From Oxytricha trifallax (Eukaryota; Ciliophora; Spirotrichea; Sporadotrichida; Oxytrichidae): a DNA stretch of 64,000 nucleotides. The DNA lies in contig ARYC01000461.1 of NCBI GenBank assembly GCA_000711775.1, forward strand, positions 92,172 to 156,171, written 5' to 3'. A model generated the notes under the pieces. The model ran no database searches. It was given only the letters and a program-made list of their open reading frames with translations, and was not told the origin of the DNA. The position numbers and the translations under genes were made by a program. Positions 47,249 through 58,379 of this stretch are shown here, piece after piece (the stretch's first letter is position 1; each line of letters begins with the position of its first letter).

Positions 47249-47467
47249 TATGAGGTATCTCATTAATAAGTACTAGAATCTAATAAGAGTGCTACATCTC
47301 CAGAAACTTACTTACACTGTCATACTAAGATCAACAACAAATATATAAAAAGACACACACAGCCTGCAATTACTTAGGATACTTCAATCGAAGTAATCAA
47401 CAAGATAAATGAACAAGCAAAGAAACTAGAATAAGCCCTCCTCTTCATTATGACCTTTTAGCAGTGA
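47249..47467 (+). CDS. Coding island, unknown, 72 codons
   Basis: Open from 47249 to TGA 47465-47467. It reads ESNKSATSPETYLHCHTKIN, then YIKRHTQPAITQDTSIEVIN and KINEQAKKLEQALLFIM. TAG/TAA are used as Gln. Protein-like throughout. It may be the first part of the gene that continues at 47860-48820 on the same strand. Confidence 0.48.
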
Positions 47468-47859
47468 ATTAATTTAGCATAAATAAATAATTAGGAAAAT
47501 AGATTATTACAAAAAGAGTTCTATCAATAATAAATGAAAAATAATAAACTAATATATTAATTATAAATCTAAAAACGTTTCATTGATTTCCATGCTCCAT
47601 TTAAGATGCCTCATTAGCATATTTTAATACTCCTTCATCGCTTTTTGGCTGCTATGAGATGTAAATTTGATAAAAAATTTTAATTTAGATATGAATTTTG
47701 TAACTTACATTTTATTTTTTTTAATGAATAACACTACATATTTTGCTAAGCCTTTTATCCATTTTTGATTATTTATAATTAATTTCCTTTTATTGAATTA
47801 TCAAAGTGTTATTATAAATTGTAATTGCTCATAAAGCCTCTTAAAGCTATTTACTAGCA
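47468..47859. other. AT-rich spacer inside a gene region
   Basis: Could be an IES or intergenic DNA between the coding islands on either side. Confidence 0.3.
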
Positions 47860-48820
47860 TCTTAGGTTTAAGGTATAATTTATGAACAATCAATCCTGGG
47901 AAACTCTTTATGTGACACAGAAGATATTCCAGTACCTACAAACCCTCATGGAATACCTAACACCCTTATTTAGAGGTAGTAAGATATTGAGATGAAGACG
48001 AATGCAGCTCCATTGAAATCCAATGTTAATCACTATGATTTGCGACCGATAATTTAAAATTAAAATTTAATAACATTTGAATATACCTCTACTAAGTAAC
48101 TAAGATTTAGCAATTAAAAATTAAAATAAATTACTATTAATTAAGAATAAATATGTGATTGGATGACTTAATGAGATGTTCACATAGGAGATATTGAAGT
48201 TTGAGTCAACAGCAGAAGAACTGTTCACAGAATCCTACCAGAAGACTCGGATCAAATGATTGAAAATAGAGAATCAGTGTCATCACTAAGAATTCAGGTT
48301 ATCCCTACCAAACTGTAAAGTTAAATGAAGGAGATATCATCAGATACTAACTCAAACACAATGTACAAAATAGGTTGCTTACTTTTGCAAATACAATTCT
48401 GACTTCATATATTTTGATGAAGAAGCTAAGTATACGAACAATAGACATAAGAAGTAATAGGAATCAAATTAATATTCGTAATAAAATTCAAAACAATCAA
48501 ATGAGCCCCTTAGCAATTAAAATATTAGTTATATGAGTCAATACCCTTCACAGTTCAGTTCCAATTCACAAAAATAACCAGGAAGATAACTTCTTTTAGA
48601 GAGATCTTATTCAGCTAAGCACTATCGTTATTATATATTAGTTAAAAATTTCATAATTTAAAGTAAATAAAAGCCATATTATAAGGCTTCATAAATTCAT
48701 ACTTGAATTCCTCATTACAAGAACAAGACAGAAACAAAAAAAAGAAAAGAAGAAATCAAAGAAGAAGCAGTGGAAATACAGTAACAAAAACCTCCTAACA
48801 GTAAACACGGAAAGACTTGA
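47860..48820 (+). CDS. Multi-phase gene, unknown protein
   Basis: Successive plus-strand phases. 47860-48174: YEQSILGNSLCDTEDIPVPT, PLKSNVNHYDLRPII. 48176-48259: MFTQEILKFESTAEELFTES. 48264 to about 48365: SVITKNSGYPYQTVKLNEGD. Then to 48820: VAYFCKYNSDFIYFDEEAKY, SQYPSQFSSNSQKQPGRQ, KASQIHT, an in-frame TGA (48704-48706), and IPHYKNKTETKKRKEEIKEE to TGA 48818-48820. The end is strongly basic/acidic, like a nuclear protein tail. Borders between phases are unresolved. No family recognised. Confidence 0.5.
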
Positions 48821-49165
48821 TTCTTAACATTAATAAATATGAAAACTATTAATTTTAAAAAGAAATTTAAAAGATAATTATCATTAATATTGCCAAAACT
48901 ACTTATTACTGATGGATGGATATATTTATTTGAATAGAATAAAGAAAGTGATCTATATCTTCATGAAAAGCGACAACACGCTATTCTAATTAAGATAAAG
49001 ATAAAATAAATTTAAACTAATGGCTCCAAAGTGATGATTAACCATAATCAATTTCATTTACAATAAAATATTTTTATTTTTATAATTAAACATAAAAATT
49101 CATGTATTGCTGTGATCATATGAAGTTAAAATTAATGAGAAAGCTAATAGAACATAAAGTCAAAA

Positions 49166-49166
<1 letters not shown>
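48821..49166. other. AT-rich spacer
   Basis: Nothing recognised before the TAA microsatellite of the third LINE copy. Confidence 0.35.
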
Positions 49167-49199
<33 letters not shown>

Positions 49200-49399
49200 T
49201 GATCACATTGAGGTCTCTGGGGACCCCCGATCTGGTATATGTTTAATATATATAAGGGACAAGCCCTTTCAATGGTTATGGAGTCTTGTTTGAAACAAGA
49301 AAATTCTTCCTTCATTAGACAGTAGGTTGTCTAATATCGTCAAATGTGCCTGTTCTCTTCTTCTTCATGAATTTTGTTTTCAACTATTATGTCTGTTAT

Positions 49400-52300
49400 T
49401 CATCTTTTGGAACTAGTTTTGGGGGGGAAGTTTCCTGCAATGGTTTATTATTAAAAAAAAATTTTAGGGAAGTTTCCTGCACTCTTTTAATTTTTTTTAA
49501 TTTTTATTTTTTTAATTAAATTAATCTTTATAAAATATCAACTAACTTAAGGACTAATTTCAACATTTTATTATACTTTAATTTTTTAATCAATAGTCAA
49601 TCAAAACCCCAAAACCCCTTAGTGAGGTTTATAAGTGCTTTGATTTGTAGGGTATAGTTGGGGTCTTATTGGGGTTAGTAGAGAAATTAGGCCAATTTAC
49701 AAAATGAGAAATAGTAATTAGCGAAATTTAGGGTCGATTTATGATGAGAAATATTTAGATTTACTGCTTCAGCTTAGGTATGGTACGAGTATTAATATAG
49801 ATTAAGTCAACCAGTATTGAATTATGCAGCTATAGCAAAGCTCTTACACAAGAGTGCCTCTACTGTTAGGTATCACTGCATGTTAGCTGTTTAGCATATT
49901 AATTCTGGTACTTGAAAGCATCCTACTAGAAAATAAAAGTTCTCACAGCACCATATTGACTAACTCTGCGACTCGAAAACTTTAAAGTATTGGGCACACT
50001 TTCCTCTAGACTAGCGAGCTGTAATGTTTCATCGCAAGTTTCCTGACATGCGCATCTCTCCTTAAACTATAGCCAACATTTATAAAAGAAATGGTATTAC
50101 TTTCAAGACTGTCAACAGAGTGAAGAGAGTAATTGATTTTACAGTGCCATTTTATAGTAATAATTTAAACTATATATATGATTAAATGCAGAGAGCTATT
50201 GATAACAACATCAAGTTCATACATGCAGATGAAGCTGTGTTTACTTTCAACACTTTTATTAATAAGTCAAGGTATAAGAAGTATGATAATATAGAAGTTT
50301 ATGACTAAAAAGTGAAGGTAGTCACCCATGCAATTTTAGCTAGTATAAGTGAAGATTCAGGCTTAGAGAGTTATGTGATTCACCCTCGCTCTATTAAGCG
50401 AGAGTAGTATATAGAGTTCCTACATAAGCTCAGAGAGAAGTATAGCAACCAAGAGATCATCCTGTTTGTTGATAACCTATCAGTTCATAAGACTAAGGAG
50501 TCTAAGAAAGCTTATGAAGACCTAAACATAACTCCAGTTTATAACGTTCCTTATAGTCCTTAATTTAATGGAATAGAATTCTACTGGAGTTAAATCAAGA
50601 CTCAATACAAGAAGCTGCTGCTGTATCATCTTATGCATGACTTGCCTATCGATACAGTAGATTGATTCAAAGCAACTGTAAGAGAGTAAGCGTAGATAAG
50701 ACAACAGCTTGTGCGAGAGAAGGAAGAATGAATGTTTATAAATAAGTTTTAGATTTAAACGAATGAATATATTCACATATTAAATTGGCCCATAAAGGGG
50801 TTTGGCTTCTCTTTCTTCTCCTCTTCTTAAGGCTTGCTTGGACCCATATTTCTTCTCTTTGTGCCAGCTCCTGCATCTATGTTCATTTCTTCTAGCTTTT
50901 AGACATCTTTATAAAGTCTTTTGCTCACTTCATAAATAGTCTATGACTTTCTCTCTCTGTGAACCTTCGCATGCTCTTTCATTAGGAATATACCAGTTCC
51001 AGGTTTCCCTACAAAGTTATGAATCAAAGCTTACTAGAGAGGAATGGGTGCTTCTTAAGCTCAGCGAGCCAGGTCTCGCATATTAGTATGCCTTGCTTCT
51101 TTTAATCTTCAGGAGAAATAGAATACCGCTTCTTGTGAGCTTCTTCAATGATCTCTTGAGATAACTCTCTCTTAAAGTGCCAAGAACTCCAAAGAAGAAG
51201 CTCCTTTCTGGAAGCTTGTTAGAGAGTTGTTTCTTGGTAGGAGGATAAACTACCAACTCTTCATCTTTCATCGCATCCTCGTAGAGATTAGTGACTGAAA
51301 TGTCTGGGTAGTTTGGTATATCTATCAACTTTATTTCACTGTTTTTGAAGGCTTTCTTCTCATCGCAGAGTATAGCTTTTAAGAATGAAATTTTGGTACC
51401 TTCCATCGTTGGAAGGAATAAACCCACTATAGCATATGATTAAGTATATGTCACATGCTTACCATACTAAGTCAGGTATCGATAGAGATCTTCCTTGCTT
51501 CTAAATCCTGAGATCATTTCTTAAGCTCCAACCCTCTTCATTGCAGTACTTATAGATTCCATCCTTGTTCCTTCTCTTGTTATTGAATTTCAAATTTTAA
51601 TATATAGAGTTCTGGATCCTACTGTTAAAAATCTTAGTATTAAATATGGGCATCTTATAGGAGGTCAACCTGGTAAGGATACGTGGAGAAAGCTGGCAGA
51701 AGCTGTAACAAACTTCAGAGATGGAGCTCCATTTTTATCAATTTAGTTCCATTAAATTAGTACTAAATTTGTTTAAATTTGATTAGTACCGGTACTAAAT
51801 TCGTTTAAATTTAATTGGTACCAATTTAATAGTACCAATACTTAATTAGTACCTAGTTTTAAACTAATGAGGTTTTAATGGAAAAGTTCCAAAATGGTTC
51901 AAAACCTAATTGGTACCAGTACCAACCTGAATTTATTCTCAGTTGGTACCAAAATTAAAAATATTTAGCATAAAATTAGAAAATTTATAGTTATAAACTA
52001 AGTATAAATATGATGTCTAACACCTAAGAATCAACCATTGTTGTTGCAGTGCCAGCTCCTATACAAAGTTAGTATAGCCAGTGAGGTTTTTACTTATTAA
52101 TAATAGAAATTTAAATTTGAATTTAAACATGGCGGCTAACTTAAATCGTAAGGCAGCTTCTCTTGGAACAGGTTAATCATTGCTCAACTTTGGCTCCTCC
52201 AAGAAACCAGAAGTAATTTATATTGAAAAGGAGGTAGAGCTAAGAGCTCTAGAGTTTGAAGCTGAGGTCTTTAAAATTTAAGTTTAAAACAAGAAGTAGA

Positions 52301-55300
52301 GTGCTGAGATGGGAGTTTAAACATAAGTTGAATTGGTTGAGGAAGATAAGGAACAGCAACCAATAGAAAAAATTAAAACATTTTAATGTGAAGACTGCTA
52401 AAATTTCTTCTCAACTGAGTCTAGCTTGAAGAGACACATCAAAGAGGTACACTCTGGTAGAGCTAAGATCTACTTCAAGCATGATAAAGTAGATGGTAGA
52501 TACTAATGCACTACCTGCATGAAGTCTTATACGCACTCAGCTAAAGTAAAGAGACATATGCAAAAGCATCATCTAAGCGAATTCCTGATTAAAGATGAGG
52601 AAACTTAAAAGCTTGTACCTGCTAAAAGAAAAAATAACTCTCTTGATTCACAAATAGAGCAGTAGGAGAGACTTAAGAGATAGAAGCGGTTTGAGTCAAT
52701 GAACCAACCAGCAAATGGTATGTATATTGCATGCTTATAAGAGAGAGCAATGTATATACCTGCATTAAATGCAGTCGACATAAGCAGCTGTATTGAAAAC
52801 TATTTGAATATTGACGTACCTAACAAGGTAAAACTTATAGTTGTTGATGGATTCGCATACAAGGTATATCCATTCAAGTATCTCATTAAGAACGAGCAAT
52901 ATTAAAATGAGTTTGCAAATGAATACATAGTACTGAGAGAGGCTTAGAAAAGATAATGCAAGAACTTAGCTAAGTCGACGGAGTTATACTTGGTCATGGT
53001 TTTATTGCATTGAGACTCAAGAAGTTTGAAATGTCTCTAAGAGAGTATCTCTACCATAATAGATATCCTGATGATTTGAATGAGATACTCACAGATATGA
53101 CTAAGGGTGTGAAAGAGCTCCATGATCTAGGGTATGTTCATAGAGATTTGAAGCCAGAAAATGTAATGCTAAATCTCTGCCCTTTAGAAGTAGTAGTCAT
53201 AGATTTCAACAGAGCAATAAGACAAGAGATAGTGACTTTAGCTAAGGTTTTAGGCACTCCAGATTACTTCCCTATAAGAGAGAAATGGACAAATGGCTCT
53301 GTATAATGGGATGTTTGGGCTGTAGCTGCAATTATCTTAGAGTGCGATATGGAAAGTATGTCATACTTTGGAACAAAACATGAGAAATAATCAATAAGTT
53401 TGGCTGCTAAACATATTAAGCAAGATGAAATATGCAATGAAATTAAGAAGATAGTTGAGATGGTCATCGTAAAAGCTCCAGCATATCCACGATAATCATT
53501 GGATGATATACTAGAACAACTACAGACTGCTAAATTCAAGAGGTATCACAAAGATAAGCAGATAAAATTTGTTTGAATTAAGTACAGTAATACTCATTAA
53601 ATATTCATTAAATTCATAAAAAACCTGCGTTTTCTCTACTAACCCCAATAAGACCCCAACTATACCCTACAAATCAAAGCACTTATAAACCTCACTAAGG
53701 GGTTTTGGGGTTTTGAATATCTCCCTTAAGATTCCAACAACTCTGACATTTTTCATCTAATATTTATAGGTTCTGTTATAGTAATTCCAAATATTTTATC
53801 CAATTTTTATTGAAATTCTGATTAAATTTTTCTTGTTCTTACCATGCCTTTATAATGTTAGACTATATTTTCTTTAACTACTTCATTGATGAGCGATATG
53901 TTCTTAATATTTAATGGGTAAAAAAATATTAATTTTGTTAATTTATGTCAAATTTATTAAATTTAACATAAAAATATTAAAGCGTGCAGGAAACTTCCTC
54001 GAGTGCAGGAAACTTCCCCCCCCCTAGTTTTATATCTTGGATCTATAGGCTTTCCAAGTCTGTGTTTAGTTTCTAAGTTTCTGAGTCTCTGCACATTTCT
54101 TAAAGTACAACTAATTTTCTATTCTCTGCTTTTGTATTCTTTTTGTGCGATATATCCGGAATGTCCAATTCTATTATATTAATTTTGTGATTATAATTTA
54201 ATCATTAAGTCGATTAAAAAAATTTCCTTATTAATATTTATATCCTTGGTTCTGATCAGGTTGGGAGTTTTTCCCTAGTTTCTGATGTCAACAGAAAGGT
54301 TTTCTGATGTTTTTAGCAAGTATGGAGACGCTTTAGAAAATGCCTCTGGTTTGTCATTGGTGTGTTCATTCTGTGACTGAAGTGTAATTAAATCTGTAGT
54401 GGGTTCTTTCTATAAGGTTTGGGGAGACTGTGTTGAGTTTTGAATTTGGTCAAAAAGTTTATTTTGTATATGTTGAGTCTCTTTGGTTTCCCTATTTAGT
54501 ACCCTTGGTGCGTCATCACCCTAACTTCCATTTTATTCCTATTTAATACTAAGATTTTGGTTAAACAGGCTAGATTAGAAGATGGGGTTTTGTTGGAGGG
54601 GTCTCTGGGTTTTGTGGATGTTAAACTATTGAGATAGTGAGCAGTTTGGTTTGAAAAGATCATTCCATGTAGGTGGTGTTTATCTTAGTTAAGTGGTTGG
54701 TTTTCCCCAGATGTCTAAGGTTGGTAGATTGGTGTTTGAACAATTAAATAAGTTTACCTAGTTTTTAGAACTATGTGTATTATTGAATAGGTTGTAGCCT
54801 TAGGTGACCTTTTCAGAGTCTTAGTTAGATTATTTGTTATTAAAGTCACTAATAAATAGTGAAGTTTAACTATGGGTATGGTCAAAGATGTCCTGACTCT
54901 TACTTGAGCTTGCCTGTTCCGGCATATATTGTGTGTGTGGACTCTGTTGTGAAGTTTGGGGACTAAAGGCTCCTTGTTCTTTGAGCTTTCTTCTTCTGAT
55001 TTTTGATTCTACCTCTTCCTTGAATCTCATTGAGTAAAAGTCTGTAATACTCGGCTCGTCTATTGCAAGTGCTAGGAAATTTGCTTGGTGGTGATTGAGG
55101 TCGATACTCAGAAGTCCCTAGATAGCAAAATCTGCTAATCTTTCTTATTGCTTATCATTGAAGTAAGCGATAAGGTCTACTCCGTCATCTTGTTGTATGA
55201 GCGGAGGAGAACAGGCGTTTTGGTCGACTTATTAAACTTCCTACTTTTGTGGTCTAAGTGGATCATGGGGGATCCTATTACTTGGCTTAGAGTTCCACAT
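49400..55300 (-). CDS. LINE ORF1-like protein, 429 codons, split by nested elements
   Basis: ATG at 55300 (MWNSKPSNRIPHDPLRPQ). The frame is free of TGA to 54024 and continues in phase at 49412, after one copy of CTAGTTTT, to TGA 49400-49402. It includes QQDDGVDLIAYFNDKQQERL, ITDFYSMRFKEEVESKIRRR and a long Gln/Asn/Ser/Thr-rich middle (SPQTSQQSPHTQYMPEQASS). More than twenty codons are TAA or TAG. A basic helical stretch followed by a low-complexity region fits an RNA-binding ORF1, but no CCHC knuckle was seen, so the role is inferred from its place before the LINE tail. An overlapping minus-strand phase is also open but less protein-like. Confidence 0.62.
49704..50731 (+). pseudogene. TBE copy 2 transposase, nearly complete
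   Basis: ATG 49704 (MRNSNQRNLGSIYDEKY). Catalytic residues are all present: Asp in HADEAVFTF (codon 50228-50230), Asp in LFVDNLSVH (50471-50473) and Glu in FNGIEFYW (50576-50578). The last two are 34 residues apart, so it is DD34E, typical of Tc1/mariner. Defects are one missing A near 49812 (AAC for the AAAC of copy 3), a TGA near 49917, and a TGA near 50663. The core from about 49930 to 50660 is otherwise open. A few point changes separate it from a full frame. Confidence 0.88.
50773..51562 (-). pseudogene. TBE copy 2 22-kDa protein, two frame breaks
   Basis: Starts MESISTAMKRVGAQEM at 51562. Shares GLFLPTMEGTKISFLKAIL, PNYPDISVTNLYEDAM and PPTKKQLSNKLPERSFFFGV with copy 1. The phase shifts near 51165 and again near 51030 (TGA just before), after which KPGTGIFLMKEHAKVHRERK and a basic Glu/Lys-rich tail run to TGA 50773-50775. 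Function unknown. Confidence 0.88.
51563..52128. promoter_or_regulatory. Divergent spacer of TBE 2 with GGTACC palindromes
   Basis: 566 bp between the divergent starts. From about 51750 to 51960 it is packed with GTAC-centred words such as ATTGGTACCAATT, GATTAGTACCGGTACTAA and GTACCAGTACC. This parallels the GTAC repeats in the same place in copy 1, although the repeats themselves differ. Confidence 0.55.
52129..53576 (+). pseudogene. TBE copy 2 57-kDa zinc-finger / kinase-like protein, one frameshift
   Basis: Starts MAANLNRKAASLGTGQSL at 52129. Two C2H2 fingers: FQCEDCQNFFSTESSLKRH and YQCTTCMKSYTHSAKVKRH. Kinase-like C-terminal half with LGYVHRDLKPENVML and VVIDFNRAIR (DFN instead of DFG), then QWDVWAVAAIILECDM. 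A single shift near 52977 (AAGTCGAC) breaks the frame between the two halves. Stop TGA 53574-53576 lies 54 bp before the right inverted repeat, unlike copy 1, where the frame enters the repeat. Confidence 0.9.
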
Positions 55301-55364
55301 TCGGAGAGGTGCGACCTATTTATTAACTTTTTAATTTATTAAATTCAAAAATTAATAATGATTC

Positions 55365-55769
55365 GGGGGGGGGGGAAGTTTCCCGCCCCCAAAAAGGTAG
55401 TTTCCTGCCCCCTTCGGAAGTTTCCTGCCCCATACATAAAAATATGTAATTTTTATAATTTTCAAAGAATCTTTATCATCAATTATGATGTAATTTTTTT
55501 AAAATTTAGCTTCAAATATCATTTTTACCTAGATAATGAATTTAAAATTTAATAAAAATTACATTAATTATGAATAAAAAACACCTATTTTAGCCTTGTT
55601 AATAATATATAATTTGATAAAGAATAATTATGTACATTGAAAATTATATTATAATAAATGTTGTATAGTACATGATTATGGTAACTGAAAGTGAAATTTA
55701 TTTGTTTCTATTAAAATTATTGCAAAAAACATAAAATTTAATGTTGGGGGCAGGAAACTTCCCCCCCCC
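55365..55769. mobile_element. G-run foldback element, copy 2
   Basis: Left end is eleven G then AAGTTTCCCGCCCCC, followed by two more GTTTCCTGCCCC units. Right end is GGGGGCAGGAAACTTCC plus seven C. Flanks share AATGAT (55357-55362 and 55770-55775), so the duplication is probably 8 bp with later changes. About 405 bp, AT-rich centre, no coding capacity. Same family as 49421-54023. Confidence 0.8.
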
Positions 55770-55775
55770 AATGAT

Positions 55776-56616
55776 CAAATTATTGATTGGTAATATATAT
55801 ATATATATATATATTATTTACCTTTAATTAGTTTTCATTTAATTAATATGTTGCATAAAATAGTCTTATGTATTTTTGAAACTAAGAATTCTATTTACTG
55901 ATAACATACAAATAACAGTAATTTACTAATTTTATCATAGAGATTTTTTAATTATAATTTTAAGATTTAAGATTTGTATTTATAAATTGATAGCATATAA
56001 TCAAAAGAATAAAATCGCAGAAAATGACTGTGACTCATATAAAATGTAGTTACAAAAAAAGATTTAATTTCTTTTATATTTTTAGTTTTCATAAGACTGG
56101 AGATGCTATGGACAAATTTATAGTGTCTCAAAATAGTGAGGCAAAATGAAAAATAGGATGCTTAGAGAGTAGAGTCTGTTTTTATTTTTAGATTTGTATT
56201 TTTATCATATTGTTACAATAACATTCTTTAAAAAATTATTCTTTTGATACAATTCATTTTATTCATTAAAAATTCTTGCTAATTATAAGTGATGAACTAA
56301 AGCTTAATAACAACGTAGTCTAAGAATATTTAGAATTAAAAATAAATTAACTTTTTATTATATATATATAAGAGAAAAAACATTTGCATAAGAGAATTGA
56401 ATATAAAATTTATACAAATAAAAATCTCTAATCATTAAATTTAGATTTTTTTATATATTAAGCAAGATGCAATAAATTTTCATGGAATATCTGGTAATAT
56501 TTCTCATGAGTAATACTGAATTTAAAATTTTTTCAGGTTAATTTTAGTAAAGTAAGCAATATCCAAATCAATTAATTCATGTTAGTATTAATCATTAAGC
56601 TCAACCAAAATGACTA
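55776..56616. other. AT-rich DNA
   Basis: AT dinucleotide run at about 55794-55815. A short frame near 56108 (MDKFIVSQNSEAK) could be the end of an MDS but is too short to claim. Confidence 0.35.
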
Positions 56617-56730
56617 ATGGAACAATAAATGATCATACAGTAATAATAACTTATGCAGCAACAATAATAGTAAAATGAAAGCGAAGTGCTGCCGATAAAC
56701 AAAAACCTGTTGCAAATAGGAGTTGTTTGA
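56617..56730 (+). CDS. Small poly-Gln ORF, 37 aa
   Basis: ATG 56617 to TGA 56728-56730. It reads MEQQMIIQQQQLMQQQQQQN and then SEVLPINKNLLQIGVV. Ten Gln codons here are TAA, TAG or CAA mixed. In the standard code it would be stop-ridden. Possibly the first MDS of a gene. No family recognised. Confidence 0.38.
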
Positions 56731-57152
56731 TGCTAAAAATATCGACTATAAAGTTTTGAAGTTTAAGAATAAAATAATGTTTAATTTAATTTTAAAGTAT
56801 TTACATAATCGTTATTATAGAAATGATGGAGAGAGGTTTCATTTTCTCGACTTATTAAAGTAAGTAAACTAATTTATTTTCATTTTTATACAAATTTTCA
56901 ATGATAAAGATTACTATTCATAATATTGATTTGTTTTTCTTTGTCATTCAGACTATTTTATGGATGAAATTTCTGATTAAGTTGTAAAATATATATTTTT
57001 TATTCAATTATGGTCAGATTTTATATTTGCATAAGTGCTCTATCATTAGTATTATATAAAGTACCAGATAACAATTTTATAGATCAATTTAAGAATGAAA
57101 AAGCTTGTCTGCTAAAATAGAATTATTTTGAAAAATGCAAACTGTAAAATAA
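56731..57152. other. AT-rich spacer
   Basis: Nothing recognised. Confidence 0.35.
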
Positions 57153-57572
57153 TATTGTAAGAATACATTTGATTTGGGAAAATAAAATAAATTAAATTAA
57201 TATAAAATCAAAATCGTGGCAGTTAAATTTTGGAAACTTAAACAATCTTGGTACTTGTTTGATAGAGAATTTAAAATTAGCTGGACTTTACTATTGGCGG
57301 TACTATTTTATCGCATCCCTGGAGCGAGATAACTCGACTTTAATGTGAGGGTAATAATTTATTGAATTTAGATGCGTTTAATTAAAGTCAAGTTATCTCG
57401 CTCCAGGGATGCAATAAAATAGTACCGCCAATAATAAAGTCCAGCTAATTTTGAATTCTCTATCAAATGAGCCCAAGATCGTTTAAATTGGCTAACTTTA
57501 ACTGCCAAGAATTTAAATTTATTTTAATTTAATTATAATTATTTTTCCAAATTCAAATGTATTTCTACAATA
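57153..57572. mobile_element. Foldback element (MITE family A), copy 3
   Basis: 420 bp with ends TATTGTAAGAATACATTTG and complement, and the inner box CCTGGAGCGAGATAACTCG identical to copy 1. Flanked by TA. High identity to the copy at 18408 indicates recent activity of this family. Confidence 0.9.
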
Positions 57573-57729
57573 ATAAAATTAAATCAATGACAGTTGTTAA
57601 TGAACAATATAAATATATGAAAATTCATCTCATTATTTCATGTAATTTTTACTTAAATTTAAACTGTTCTTTATTTGTTCAGTTCAAGTCAATTATTTTG
57701 TAATTAATTTAAATAAATTCCTATACTTT

Positions 57730-57994
57730 TAAAACTCCATTAGTCAATTAAGAATGAAGAATAGGAGATAAGAACAATTAAATTAAAATATAATCATTAT
57801 TGGCGTAAATTAATAATGCTTGGGCTAATTATTAAAACCATTGGCTCGATTAATTATCTCTATAAAATAAACCAATTAGGTGCGTAAATTTGATTTTAGC
57901 CTAATTATATTTAATTTCAGCCAATTATCATTATATTTTAATTTAATTGTTCTTATCTCCTAATCTTCATTCTTAATTGACTAATGGGGTTTTA
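57730..57994. mobile_element. Foldback element (MITE family B), copy 2
   Basis: 265 bp, ends TAAAACTCCATTAGTCAATT and its near complement. The asymmetric centre contains TCTATAAAATAAACCAATTA. It lies only 158 bp from a family A element. Confidence 0.82.
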
Positions 57995-58379
57995 TATTTT
58001 ATCAATATTACCAAGCATTAAAAAGGTAAATGAACTTGCAGAGGATAATACTTAGAAATTATTCAAGAAAAATCTATTCCAATCATGTTCCATACATCTT
58101 AAGAATTATCGCAGTTTGACAAAGAAAACTATAACCAAGGAACCTTTGGCTTTGATTTAAGATGAAACCTCAATGCTATTATTTACATAACTTAGGTGAC
58201 GATATAAATTAATAAAGATAGATTTAATTATTATTAATATTTGGTAGCTTTAGTAATTTAAAAGAGGGGCCTGTAGTAGTAGTAGTATAGGGGTTTGTAC
58301 TAAAGCTACCAAAATGATAAGATCCTCAATTTATTATTATAACTCTCTAAAACCCTATAATAATACTTTTCAAATCCAA
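57995..58379. other. Spacer with a TAG/TAC microsatellite
   Basis: GTAGTAGTAGTAG at about 58271-58285, and a repeated word TGGTAGCTTTAGTA seen inverted around 58241-58310 (small stem). No gene. Confidence 0.4.

Larger units (their letters stand above)
49602..53715 (+). mobile_element. TBE-like: Complete TBE, copy 2
   Basis: A 4,114-bp TBE with perfect 85-bp inverted repeats (49602-49686 and 53631-53715) beginning with the same C4A4 block as copy 1, flanked by AAT at 49599-49601 and 53716-53718. It has the same three genes in the same order. Inverted-repeat interiors and genes differ clearly from copy 1, so it belongs to a different TBE subfamily. Inserted in the G-run foldback element. Confidence 0.96.
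49421..54023. mobile_element. G-run foldback element, copy 1, carrying TBE copy 2
   Basis: Ends are GGGGGGGAAGTTTCCTGCA and its complement, each followed by a second GGAAGTTTCCTGCAC unit. The 8-bp direct repeat CTAGTTTT flanks it (49413-49420 and 54024-54031). Without the TBE the element is about 486 bp, with no coding capacity. An 8-bp target duplication fits a hAT-like non-autonomous element, though the G-run ends are unusual. Confidence 0.82.
49167..55361 (-). mobile_element. LINE-like retroelement, copy 3, interrupted by a nested insertion
   Basis: Minus-strand element ending in the shared stem-loop (plus-strand GGTCTCTGGGGACCCC at 49212-49227) and the longest TAA run (49167-49199). Once the nested insertion 49421-54023 and one copy of its 8-bp target are removed, a 429-codon ORF reads through and ends 200 bp before the tail. 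No ORF2 is present, so this copy is probably internally deleted and non-autonomous. A second G-run foldback element lies at its 5' edge (55365). Confidence 0.68.

Noticed and set aside
50522-50776. Minus-strand ORF of 84 codons in TBE copy 2
   Set aside because: Antisense to the transposase C-terminus (NGIEFYW region).
53264-53539. Minus-strand ORF of 91 codons in TBE copy 2
   Set aside because: Antisense to the kinase-like domain of the 57-kDa gene; no counterpart in copy 1.
54000-55000. Second open minus-strand phase (reads RTSLTIPIVKLHYLLVTL)
   Set aside because: Also free of TGA, but its composition is less protein-like than the overlapping 429-codon phase, which has an ATG and a stop consistent with the LINE structure.
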